DNA from: Ichthyophonus hoferi | Lineage: Eukaryota; Opisthokonta; Ichthyosporea; Ichthyophonida; Ichthyophonidae | Length of the DNA stretch: 64,000 bases | Direction of reading: 5' to 3' | NCBI GenBank assembly: GCA_002751075.1 | Contig: NAOQ01000188.1 | Location: 56,144 to 120,143 of the forward strand | Part shown: positions 24,790-37,017 of the stretch, in pieces | Numbering within the stretch: position 1 is the stretch's first letter | Layout: the number at the start of each line of letters is the position of its first letter | Made by a program: the position numbers and the translations under genes | The notes under the pieces: generated by a model | What the model saw: the letters and a program-made list of their open reading frames with translations, nothing else | Databases searched by the model: none | Told to the model about the DNA's origin: nothing

Positions 24790-25520
24790 TAGATCATTCA
24801 GACAAGATCAGATAACTCTAGTGGCCCTGTGAACGGTATTTTACGATCGGTCCCATTGACATTGATGAACCGAACTATAATTGGCACCTGCAATAAATGC
24901 ACGTTGCAAAAAGGATAAATGGAATAAAAACAGCTAATAATAAATGGTCAATGACGTCTCAACCAATATAAAACAAAGCTTTGCACTTTATATATATATA
25001 ATTTATCTTAATGATTAAAGGATACTTGTTCTGTATTCTATAATCATGATATCTTTAGTGTAATATCTAGATCAGTACTAGCACTTGAGAGTAAGCGCTA
25101 GTGCTCTGAGGCTCTTTCTTTTACTAATAACACTGATAATTGCTTAGTAACTTTTGAGTCCAACAATACACATTACATACATACAAATAGATTGCCCCAC
25201 ACTGATATAGCACACTCTGCCATAAGCAATATCACACCTAAGCAAACTAAAGTAGGAATCTCTCCTTCGGTCATAACTGAATACAACCACACAAACAATT
25301 AAAGGTAGAATCAGCATATACACCTACCATTAGTTTACCTCTTATTGAAAGCGGACCGGCACTAAGTATTGTGTCTACTGCTAACACAGCGGAAAATACT
25401 TCTTCACAAAATTCAAATTACTATGATGGTCAAAGACTGCCACTGTAGACGTTCAATCTCGTCATCCTGTGCGTAGTCCAACTTAAATAAGTTAAGTTGG
25501 TTGTCTCTTCAGGGTTCACA
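24790..25520 (+). mobile_element. LTR-like repeat unit D
   Basis: Same orientation and order as unit A: a CTAGTGGCC block near the start, AACAAAGCTTTGC at about 24,972 followed by TATATATATAA, the small-ORF region (about 25,060-25,300), and an SLPLIESGPALSIVS-like stretch that parallels sequence after the ORF in unit A. More decayed than A. The 3' boundary is poorly defined. Confidence 0.45.
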
Positions 25521-28376
25521 GTGTATTTAAGTCCTTTTTTGTCAGGATATGTCAATCCAGACGTCAAGTCAAGGTATGAGTGGCTTTGATGGAAGCTTCC
25601 TAAAATATGTCATGATTCCTAATTGAATTCATCCAGGGATATATTATTTTTCAATTGTGGAGTTTAGACGCTGCAGCTTTGTGTTTTTCGGGGGTGCTAC
25701 CACAAGAAGTTCATTTATCATTGTAATGGTTGCTGGGCTATATATCTAATTGTTTCTACGCCATTATTAGAAATGAAGGTATTATAAGCACAGCCACGAT
25801 TTTTTTATACTAAGATAATCCCTACTAAGTCTTGTGATGAGACCGAGTAGTTCTAGATTAATCCAGATTAACGGGTGGTTTTCTATAATTTGATTGGTTA
25901 GGGATACAATTTACCAAAATCGATCTTGTGTTAAGTTTGATGCAGTCAGTAATGAATGATTGTAGCCGCTATTATCGACATACTTTAAATTATATTAAAG
26001 ATATAAGAGAATTCAAATTTTTAGTTACCTATCTTGATTCCTACTTTATCTTTCTTCATTATGTCAACGTCTTATACGCCTGACTGACTGTCGGATGTGA
26101 ATGAAATAATAGTCCAGCTAAGTATAGCTATATTCGTTTAGAAGAAGATGGAAATACCGAACTCAAGAACTTTTCCACGTGTCACTTTGCATTCACGGAG
26201 TACAGACATGCTAAGAATTTTTTTATAATCAAACAAATCAGCAGGACTTGTCTCAGGCAGAACGCCTGGATGATTAGATATCTGGCCGGTATAACATGAT
26301 CTGTAATGACTTACTATATTCGCAAGACTCCTGCCATTGGCTGGTTTGGTTTTTTGATCCATCATCTTAGACTACCATTTAACACCAATCAGTAAATTGA
26401 ACCAACTGTTTTGCTAGACTATATATGTAATGGTAATTGATGATAATATTAAATGATTGTAGCTGTATAAACAAATACCCAAATTAATCAAATATTTGTC
26501 TTAACATATTATTGTAAAATGTTTTATTGGATAGAGGCTAATAATTATTGGTCGCTATTAAAGTCATGTCCTGTGACGTCCATAGCCAACAGAGCTCTTC
26601 TCATTGGTCAATCCTGACACATTCCGCGTGCGTAATATGAAAAGGAATGCTATATGTACCCAGAAAGATCTGATGATATCACTTAAGTTCATGGCATGGT
26701 ATCGTCTGATTGGTGAGGTATTTGAATCGGTTATACTATTCGTCTAGATCTTGGGAATCCCGTGATCATATTTTTAACAATCGCAGCGGGTTGTTTGAGC
26801 AAGTGCAGTGTTGATCCAATAGTAGAAGATAACTGGATATGGTGTTTATAAAAGAACGTAGACTAAAAATTATTACAATTCGGGTGAAGGCAAAGCAAAA
26901 CAAATCTGTAAGGGATAAGGAGTATAGCTATATGCTATATACACAACATGGATGAAAAAATAGTTACAGTCAAAATTAAATAATTACTTAGTAAATTGCT
27001 TGATTCTCTTTTTGCAATTTCGGCTGCCACCATAATAGATAAGATAAAAACTGCATAACCTGTAATTTTCAATTAACTTCTGATGCCGCCTACACTAGGC
27101 TGATGTTTGTATGGCCAACAATATTCAACTGCGTGATTCTCAGGCTATTGTCTGTGACTAATAATATATATTTCAATGACATCCAATAGCAACGTCAACT
27201 TATAGTTGTCATTGGCTTTTTCTTTATTCATTCATTTCTTAAATAAGGCAATAATGTCAAGATCCGTGATAAGCAGCTGACACCATAACTGATACATTTC
27301 TAGCCAATAGGTTCATTATTTACCGTCTGATAGAATATCCATCTCGTAAGCCACACTGATATCCAATCGAAACTATTGTTTACTTATTTTTAGCCAATAA
27401 AGTATGGGATAAAAATTATGTTACACTTATAAATCTAAGGAACAATAAGATTCGTGAATGAAATCCTCTAAATTGGTAATATGGTATTTATTACAGATAT
27501 GTAGATGTTTGTGTAAATAATATATTTAAATGGATTAAAAATATCCATATACAGGATTAATTTATATTAACATTAAATATAGATATACTTTTTCTCCTAT
27601 TATTAACTGTATGATTGGGGATCTACCTTCTAGTAATCATATCACATTATAATATAATATATTATATTAAATTATAAAGCGTATATGTTTTACAAAACAT
27701 GAATACGAATAAGAAAAGCAAATTATTACCAAGCAAGTAACACAAAGTAAAAAAATAAAATACATCGCGTTCATAAGCAACAATAAAAAATTCAATTTTT
27801 TTTTTGCTGTGTACAATACAAATACGTTCGCTCATGTTCGTTTTGCCGAACAATATGCCATAGCACATAAATCAAAGTAAGAAATAGTAGGGTTCGTACA
27901 AAATATGAAGACCAAGTTTTTTAATAAATAAAAAATATATTTTGAGTATCCGAAGGTCAAATATTATATAAATTATATATTGCATTTTATTATATTTTAT
28001 TATCTTATATTATATTATATTGGACTATGTATATTTTTACGTATACTAAGATTATGTATGCAATTATACCCCAATGTATATATTTTTAGATATTTTCGGC
28101 ACATATATGTATATGCAAATGCAATATATAAACATTCATACTAATTATGTTTTTATATATCATGTGATTGTTACTTAATTCGTCTGGTATACCTAATAGA
28201 ATGTTGCATGCCTGGTAAAATATCACGCACATCTCTTCAAATTATACTAAAAATGAACGTTACCATATTACCTCCTATTTATCTTTATCTTTTTCTCTCT
28301 TTCTCCTCTCTTCTCGTCTCGTCTCTTCCTATACCATCTCTAACTCTTGTTTTTCTTTTTCCTTCTGCTATACTTT
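25521..28376. other. Long gene-poor AT-rich stretch
   Basis: No recognisable coding exon on either strand. ORFs up to 75 codons occur (26138-26365 minus, 27662-27868 minus) and resemble nothing I know. TATA-like motifs and CCAAT/ATTGG pairs are scattered through it without an attached gene. Confidence 0.6.
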
Positions 28377-31300
28377 CTATCTATTAATATCATCTGTCTC
28401 AATTGAACCTAGTACATGCCACATAGTATTGACTACTTTCTCTTGTGATCTACGGTACTGTCTAAACGGGTGATCTGTAACACTGGGAGTAGGCATATAA
28501 AAATGATATCTATGTGGCAAATATCTATTAAATGCTTCCCATATTTCTGTAGTAAAATTTTCATTGTGATGTGCCTGTTTAGTTTTGTTATCACGAAATA
28601 CAATCTTGCCAGCTTTGGAGCTCCCCACGTCTATTACTACATTCTCCTTAGATACTTTAACGTGTGGTATATCTACCATAAATGCCTGGGGAAGTCGCCA
28701 TAAAGTGTACCCAGCGGCATGGATCTCGTATATATGTTGGGCAAAATTACCACCTCTATTCACAAAGGTCTCATTAAATAGAGGTACAGGTGTGCGTGCA
28801 ATATAGTAAGGTTCAAATCGTGTAATATATGGCAAAGCATCAATTGTTTTAGCTTTAACCCAAGCAAAGTGATTGATAGGAACGTAGGCAGGACCAAAAT
28901 AGAGATGCATAGGCAGGGCTGTGCCATCAAAAAAGGCCTCAACCAGCAAATCCTTTTTCAAGGTGTCTGTGGAGTTACCATCCCTGTACATTCGACGTAA
29001 TCTTGGCGCCAGTATTTCAACTGCTGGAGGAATAAAGGCATCGAGACCAGGACACTCCTTTGTTAAGCTAATGTTCTGGATCTCTCGCTCAGCCTCAAGT
29101 ATCCATTTGACATATTGGTTATGAGAGGAGTTAGGTATATTATCAACATCTAAAACAAACACCATGCCCGTTTCTATTGGTTGCAAGGCCATGTTACGCA
29201 GCATATTAATAGGGTAAAACGCATCAGGATCATACATATCATGATCAAATCTCCAGACTAAGTGGAGGTCGAGGTATTCTATTAACTCTGGATTTCCTGA
29301 GAGAATGTGTCCCAGTTCTTCTATTTGGCTTTCATTGTCTATAAGAAGGGCAAACGAGATGGGACCTTGCCACAGCTTGGCCATAGCTACAATGTGCTTC
29401 ACTCGATTCCACGAACCCTGCGGTAGTAAAGTAGTGAATATTCATTAAAAAAAGAAAAAGAAAGTTGTCATGTATTGACGTAAGAGATATATAGTATGAT
29501 GTGCTTAAATATAGAACAGCAATATAAGTATTAAAAAAATAGAAAGAATATAAAGGTAATTGGTGAATATAATATAGGAAACAAGTAAGTATCAGGTATA
29601 CCATATGGTAATTATAGGGTGAATAAAGTTAAACGGACAACAAGTAAAGTGAAAAATGATAAGATAGAGATATATAAAAATGTGAAATGTAAATACAATA
29701 AATAAGTAAAGAATAATAAGTAATAAGCATATAAGAATAATCCAGGATACAGATATATATATTTATCATGACGTTTTTTAAAAATCCTATCAGTTAAACG
29801 TGATTTCTTTGGAAAATGTTAAATGATTTTAAGTATATATCTATGATAGAACTTGTATATAAATTAATACATGGAGTGCAATAAAGTTGCATATATATAA
29901 TAATAAGAGTGACAATATAATTATATATATATATGATTTGTGCGTGTGTATATATGTTTTAATTCAAATGTAGGAATGGGTCCATAAAGGAATAAATTAA
30001 TAAATAAATGGGGGTAGTTGTGTGAGAAGTTAGTGATTAAAATGTTAAGATATCAGTTTTTATTGTTTAACTTTTACTAAATATTGAACTATACTACCTA
30101 AATGTTGCACACTAAGCCTATGATATAAAGGGAACCATTATTACTCGTTGATCTTCAACTACATTTATATCTATAGCTATTTTTCATTTTCACTCTTTGA
30201 TCATCAAAACACCAGTCAGGTTTTTCATACAATAAATAATGTAACTAATTATTTGCCACAAATTCCACTTTTGTGTAACCTTTATTTCCTTTTTAGAGGT
30301 TTTTGTATAAACTTATTCCTCTCTCCCCTCCCCCTACAGGGCTTATTTTTACACACAATGCCAATATAAGCTCTCTGCAATAAAGGATAAAACACCTGAT
30401 AGGTAATATGCCTTTGCATGGCTTGAATTCCTAGCCATCTCTTTCCCATCCTAATTCAATTTTTGGATCCTTATTATAATTACGCCGCCTCGCTTATACC
30501 TTTGTACATACATAAATATAAATACATATATATAAAAAGGTAAAATATGTTCAATGTAAAATTAATATTTACAAACAAAATATTGTATGTAAGACTTTTC
30601 TAATATATACATTTATATAGGCATACATATACACACATGTACACAAACATACCACTGGTCATATAATATATTATTATCAAATAATAAACCCATACCACCA
30701 GAAACATATAAATGCACATATAAAAAACTGGTATAAACCCATATCCATGTTCAGCAAATCACCTACCTGTGTGGTAATAGTGATACTATTTTTCCTCATT
30801 CTACGATCTTTTCGCCCCCGCGCAGTTAATTGCGATATGTGATAGAAAGGAATCAATCCAAATGTTTTGTTATAAAGGGTAAATGTACGGTAGGACTCTC
30901 CAGTAGAAATAGAAAGATAATTTGGAGCTGACACATCACACACGCGCTTTCCTTTTATTTTTGCGGCCCCAAAACAGTACCCTCGTACGATAGAAAGTGT
31001 GTTTCGGACTAAGCCAGGTTCATGCGCTCTACATGACTTTGTATGGTGTTGTGCAAGTTTACCAGGGTAAGTAATAATAGTACTTTTGGATAGTTGAGGT
31101 TCTTTGGTCTGGTATCTGTGTGTGTTTTTAAAAAAATATAAAAATGACTGAACGCAACAGTTATTGTAAGATATTGAAAAATATTAAATGTGGGTAGATA
31201 GATGTCTATATGCAAGTATTTTTGTTTCATGAGATAGAATTATTATTATTTGGTCTATTTGACTTTATGCGTAGGGATATTTCCGTAGTCTTGTGTAAAC

Positions 31301-33257
31301 ACGAGATTATAGCTATATTGTATGCATGTCTTATATAGAGGAAGATGTATTGTCACAGTGTACGTATGTATTAGATAGTCATAATTAAGGAATCTGCTAG
31401 TGTTTTTAGTTTGTCAAAACAAAATATTTAGTCCTTAATAGTATACAAATAGAAAATAAGGTTATCTTTACTTGGGAAGGTGATAGTAAAAGAGCATAGA
31501 TTTCGATCAGCTTACATTTTCTTGTGCAGGATTATGTATTATCTATCTTGGTAAGTACAAATTTGGACAACTACACACATACCATCCACTCATCCTTTCT
31601 AGCTTATTTTTCTATTTTTCTCTTTTTACTTCTCTTATTTCTTACATAAAAATATTTACCTGTGTTTATTCATGTACGCCACATAATTCATTTGAAAATC
31701 CGCAATTACATTTTGTAAATGAAATGCAATCATATCTTTTTCATTCCTAGTCAACACTGCGCCACCACGGTAAATCTTTATTGCTTCCCTTTCCCTCTCT
31801 GTTTGTCTTTGTTCTTCTAACTGGGCTTCCTCCTGGATAGATAAAGGCGACTCATGCCAATCTCTAATCTTTTCATGTATCAATAAGGGTTCCCCTGCAG
31901 TACCTCTAGCATGACCGTTAATTGAATCATAATGTGCTGAGTCGGTACACCAAGTCGTGATGATAGCCCTGGGATGGCTAAATGCAAATGTCTTCATAGG
32001 TAGATAGAAGAATATATCTATATGTATGTATATATGTACGTATGTATGTATGTGTGCATATATATATATATATATGTACGTATGTATGTATGTATGTACG
32101 CATGTGTGTATGTCCAACCATGTAAGTGCAGAAAGTGTGAATACTGTTAATTTTACATTATATGCTTTTTTGTGTTAAAGAAATATATGCTTGGGTAAGT
32201 TTATCTCTAGGATAAGATAACAGACCCTGTAGCGACATTTGTTATGATAACCAAAATCATTTGGCATGGTAGTTCCGGAAACCATATTTAAGAAAAAAAA
32301 CTGCTATGTAAAACAATATGGTAAGACGTGTTGTTACGTTATACCAGAATATTTGCTAGTATATATTTAATTACATTGGAAAAATCAATGTCTCCTTTTT
32401 ATTTTCTTAGTCTTCATATTTTTTTCAGTTTATTCTTTTTAAGACAAAGAATAACCTTAAATTTTTTGTGTTAGCTATGTGTTAGCTCAAAATACTTGCA
32501 TTTAATTATTTATTGTACGAATGTATTAAATAGCAATATATAAAACCGGAAGTTAAATAATAATAAAAAACATAAACATAAAAATTGCTAAAAAAAAAAC
32601 TTCCATTTAATTTATAAACGACATTAAAGTGAACAAGGAAGATACAGATACTTACATATTGCAAATGGAACAGTCACGAGAACGGTCGTTATTGACAGCC
32701 GTCCAATCCGTGTAGACCAAAGTAGTGATCTGTATAATGTACAACACTTAAATTTACTGACAACTAGCTGGTGTAACTCCAATTAGAACGACTGTTTTGA
32801 TTTTTATTTTTCTTAAACATCTTAAAATTTTATTAGGTGTTTTTTTAATTTTAATTCTTATATTAAAGAACTTTCATTCATGAGGCCCAGTGTGGTCTCT
32901 TAAAGCGATATGTAGACGTGATATGAAGCCAGGACAATTTAAACACAAACACATATGTAATTATAAAAAATAAAAGTTGCACATTTAAAAAAGAAAAAGA
33001 TTAAAGATATGAAACGTTTGTGAATTATTTACTGGTAGAGAGGGGGAGCAAGAGAGCCGCCTCGCCCATCCATTTGAACTTGAATAAACGAGTAAAAACT
33101 CTTAATACGTGATCTTGGTATCCCAAGGAACCATATGCAAAAATCAGTGGCTTTCATTAGATTTAAAACATTTTCTCCACATTTTATATTTGCATGCACT
33201 ACATTACCTGAAAGAAGGAGCCGCTCTTGGCTTCAGAAAAGTAGTGGGTGAAGTCAT
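28377..33257 (-). CDS. LARGE/B4GAT1-type glycosyltransferase (GT49)
   Basis: Phase-consistent minus-strand exons are 33257-33208, 33078-33033, 32729-32656, 31968-31660, 31115-30767 and 29417-28377, giving 622 residues. The last two hold the GT49 domain: NSITITTQGSWNRVKHIVAM and KLWQGPISFALL at its start, FYPINMLRNMAL, then the metal-binding DVD (about residues 366-368) in VFVLDVDNIP, and HAAGYTLWRLPQAFMVDIPH near the end. Family members add glucuronate or xylose to glycans in the Golgi. The N-terminal 60 residues are uncertain: the model has no membrane anchor, whereas such enzymes are usually type II membrane proteins. Another frame through the second and third exons reads basic then hydrophobic (RIGRLSITTVLVTVPFAI), but its phase does not fit the next exon. 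The exon from 31968 is charged and looks coiled-coil-like (QEEAQLEEQRQTERERE). Confidence 0.85.
32005..32110. repeat. TA/GTAC/GTAT microsatellite in a GT49 intron
   Basis: Dense TATA, GTAC and GTAT repeats lie just upstream (minus strand) of the acceptor of the 31968 exon. The tyrosine/isoleucine/histidine-rich N-terminus of the overlapping minus-strand ORF comes from this repeat and is not protein sequence. Confidence 0.85.
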
Positions 33258-34348
33258 TTTTAATAGTAATTTATTTGTTCATTTACAAATTATCTGGCGG
33301 TAGATATTGACTTTCCTTTGCACTTTTGGTGTCAAAAACTAACGACATGTATAAATTTTAACTGATGAAAAAAAATTATGATAGGGCAAGGGTGCCATAG
33401 GCTTTGATATGAATTCGTATTAGTTATAGCATGCTAGTGTCGGTATACAGTAGTAAAGACCATTTATTGGAATGAGATCCTAAATCAATCCTTTGATTTT
33501 ATCGATTCTTAATTTGGACGAATATTTTATGTTGTTTCATCCCATATATGGTCCGTGCTTATTTAGATTCGCCAATCAATCTAACGTTTTTATCAAATGA
33601 AAAAGAATATCCATATGGTAAGTATGATGCTCATTCAAATGTGTTGGCAAATAAATGTATATTAACCTCATAATAACAAAATTAAAAAAATTATAATAAT
33701 AAATATAAGCAATAAAAATATACACCTAAAAAATAAAATATCAGAACCACACAAAAAAAATATTTAATTGGTGTTATTAGTCTTGTTTACACAGAATTGT
33801 TTATTAATATCTGATTGGCTTAATCAATCTTACCAGCCCTTTTTATCTCATTAGTTTACAACGCATTAACAAATCCATATATGGATATACTGGAAGGCGA
33901 TAATAAGTGACAGCCACGGATAATTGGAATTTAGAATATATATAAAGAAACCCTGTCTGCGCAGCCAGAATCGATTGATATAGTCAAAAATAAAAGAATT
34001 GAAAACTGATGCTATAACAATATTAAATAGCCAAAGAGCTTAAAAGTTAGATTAACTAAAATTAAATTTACCTGTTAAGTAATATATGCGTGGTATTAAT
34101 TAGTATTTATAACCTATCTTAACACTCTATGAACCAATTTCATTGGGTAATTTTTATTCTATTCTAAAAAATAAAGCATGTCTATTGGTTATAAGTCATA
34201 TATAGGTATGTGTGCAGCATGCCTAAAGGTTTGTTTTAACACTATAATTATATATTTCCTTTTAATGGTCATATTCTCTATACTATTTCAGGGATTAATT
34301 TGTTATAATTTCCAGCTGTTACCTTTTCTCATCACAACTGCCAAACGC

Positions 34349-35501
34349 ATGGCGTCTAAAGTTGAGGTATTTTGAGCGTATATTTTTTTTTTTTCTAGTA
34401 CAACGTGTTGTCACGTCATTATATACTAGTAAGGAATGTTGGTTTTTATACATATATATATATATATAACGATGCCTATTATTATCACCCTCCTTCACCG
34501 GGTTGCCTGTTTTTGTCGTTTCTTTTTGCTTTTCTTTTTCAAGCTTTTTAATGAAAAAATATATACTGTCATATATACTGTGAATCTTAAGTTTACTGTT
34601 TCAAGTTTACTGTTTCAGGTTTACTGTTTCATTACTATTATACTCGAGTTACTTTTAATTCCTTGTGCATGTCTAGGTATTTTATAGTACGTTTCTTGTT
34701 TTTTCTATCCTCTGTGTTTATAGTTTTTGCGCACAGAATTATAGAATTACGCACACTTTTTTTTGGGTTTCTTTCACATTCACAATAAATACCGCCTATA
34801 TATGTTTATGAATTTCTACGCATCTACGCGTCTATCCACCTCCCTAGTGGAAAGTCTTTATTATTTTTCCTCCTTCTCGTTGTTATTTCTTGCTCCTTCC
34901 CTCCTCCTTCTATATTATATCACTTTTCTCCTCTTCTCTTTCCTTTTTATATTTAGGCAGGGGAAGTCGATCTCAACCCTCATTCTACCCACAGGTACGC
35001 GTTCTTTTCTTTGCCAGGAGTCGGGAGCTGTGCGGTTGTCGAGAGGCCCTAATTACCGTTCCTAAAGAAACCAGAGGAAAAGACTTACTGGCTGCTATTG
35101 TCTCCGCCTACCCTAAGTACAACCCTCTCTTTCGATCCACTTTATTGACAATTTCTACCATACTTATTATTTTTTCTCTACCTGCTATCGTTCATAAAGT
35201 TTAATTCTCCTATATCCAGTAAAAGGTTTATCACTATGTGCACTATTATATTCTTGTCCTATCTTCCCTTTACTAAACATATTTATGTGTGGGCCTCGCC
35301 TTTGCTATGCCTACATGTATTCCCCTATTCATAGGAGTAAAATATATTTATAACTAATGTTATATATACATGTATAGGCTGCAGTCAATAGCAGACAAAG
35401 TAGCAGTAGCTGTGAATCAGGAGTACGTGGATCTAACTCAGGAACTGATTCTATTGGACCGTACTGAGGTGGCCATTATTCCACCTATCAGTGGGGGTTA
35501 A
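34349..35501 (+). CDS. MOCS2A: Molybdopterin synthase small subunit (MoaD/MOCS2A), 87 aa
   Basis: Three exons (34349-34366, 34995-35116, 35378-35501) join in phase to 87 residues; human MOCS2A is of similar size. The product is a ubiquitin-like sulfur carrier that donates thiocarboxylate sulfur from its C-terminal Gly-Gly to precursor Z in the molybdopterin synthase heterotetramer (cytosol, molybdenum cofactor pathway). The sequence shows MASKVE|VRVLFFARSRELCG at the start, VNQEYVDL in the middle, and the family's obligatory end EVAIIPPISGG before TAA. The first exon has only 18 coding bases. The ATG at 34349 was chosen because it gives the expected family length. MOCS2B follows 15 bases after the stop once an intron is removed. 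Confidence 0.93.
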
Positions 35502-35509
35502 TAATACAG

Positions 35510-35613
35510 GTATTTACATCTATCACTATATATAGGTATGCACATATATCCATATCTATCCTCCCTCCACCAATCACACAAGCGCATACTTATGACGACA
35601 TCTTACCCCACAG
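35510..35613 (+). other. Predicted intron between the MOCS2A stop and MOCS2B start
   Basis: After the MOCS2A stop (35499-35501) come 8 bases, then ATACAG|GTATTTAC. A CCCCACAG acceptor ends at 35613, and the MOCS2B ATG follows 7 bases later. Removing this 104-base segment leaves 15 bases between stop and start codons. The signals match the other introns in the window. Confidence 0.6.
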
Positions 35614-35620
35614 TCAATCA

Positions 35621-37017
35621 ATGGGGGATACTGTGTGGCTATGTGATCAACCAATCAGTATAGATCACGTGACGAGGTTAGTAGGGTGCCCTGAGGCAGG
35701 GGCTATAAGCTCTTTCATTGGTACTACCCGAAATTACTTTTATGGTAAGTGGGCGCATGCTAGAACCTGATTGCTTGGTTTTTAACTGTAATTATTATCT
35801 GTTTTACATAACCTATACTGTCTACTTTCTTTTTTTTTATTAAGGCATATATATATTATTGCTTCACTCAACCTTCCCCCTTCCCATCCCTTATTATTTT
35901 TCTTTAAATGTATTAACCTGAAAGATAACTGTTTTGTGGGGATAGTTACTACACACATATAAACATATACCTATTTCATAAGCACTAAACCACTATTTTA
36001 CCGCCCAACTCATGTGACTTATACTTCTATTTATTCTTATACCTAGCATTATTACAACTACCCCCGAACTTACACCAGTACACCCCCGAACTTACATACA
36101 CATAACAGGCAAAAAGGTTATACGGCTAGAGTATGAGGCCTATTCTGGGATGGCTGAGAAACAGATGAAGATCATCTGTAGAGATATTCGTGACCAGTTT
36201 AATGTAATTTCACTTCTGAACCCATGTCTTTTATACTTCCTTCTATACATATATATCTGTTTTGATTTTTTCTATCAACCAGTCAGAGTGGCCAGTTAAC
36301 TCATTCCTTCTGTAGTAAGGAAACATCCCTATAGACCAAGAAAAATGCACTATTAAAAATAACATAGACTCTTTCTCATATAGTCATTATTTAATACTAT
36401 ACAATCCCATAGTATGCATATTATAACTTTAGGTTTTAAGCACATGTAGTCCACTAACAATGCAATCTTGAATATACTCATATATATATATATGCAGGTG
36501 CTAAACATAGCCATTGTCCATCGGACTGGTGTAGTGCCTGTAGGTGAAGCCAGTATCATGATAGCCATCTCGTCGTACCATCGTACTGATGGCCTCGAAG
36601 CGGTAACACCCCTCCTCTCCCCTCCTACTTCTACTAACTATTTTAGTATCTTACACTACCACATCGTAATCCATTCTAACTGTATTCTTGTTTTCATTTC
36701 TTCTCTCTCTAAACCTCTTTTCTTTCTATGATATTACTCCTTTCTGTGCTTTGTTTTTTTTTCAAATTGATAACACCAATTTTCTCATTTCTAATGCTAT
36801 GTTTTATAACTTTACCTGTATTTTTTTATTCTCTTTACCTTTTCTTATTCCCGTCCTTTTCACATATTTATTACAGGTACAGTATGCCATCAATGCTGTA
36901 AAAGAGAGGGTACCTGTGTGGAAGAAGGAGGTGTATGATGGGGAAGGAGAGAGCCCACAGTGGAAAGAAAATGAGGAGGCATATGGCCGCCATAAGTCTT
37001 CTAAAACCCAAGCATAG
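35621..37017 (+). CDS. MOCS2B: Molybdopterin synthase large subunit (MoaE/MOCS2B), 154 aa
   Basis: Four exons (35621-35744, 36109-36203, 36498-36602, 36877-37017) join in phase to 154 residues. The product is the catalytic subunit that converts precursor Z to molybdopterin using sulfur from MoaD/MOCS2A. Family marks are present in order: AGAISSFIGTTRN (about 27-38), LEYEAYSGMAEK (48-59), the HRTG loop (81-84), SSYHR (98-102), and the catalytic-lysine motif VPVWKKE (120-126), followed by the usual SPQWKEN. The polar tail is short. Same strand as MOCS2A and immediately downstream, consistent with a dicistronic gene like animal MOCS2. Confidence 0.95.

Noticed and set aside
31990-32117. N-terminal extension of the GT49 exon ORF (HTYIYIYA-rich)
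   Set aside because: Comes from a TA/GTAC microsatellite; an acceptor at 31970-31969 in phase with the upstream exon excludes it.
34178-34348. Upstream in-frame extension of MOCS2A
   Set aside because: Would add about 57 residues, mostly hydrophobic, to a family with a fixed size near 87 residues and no leader.
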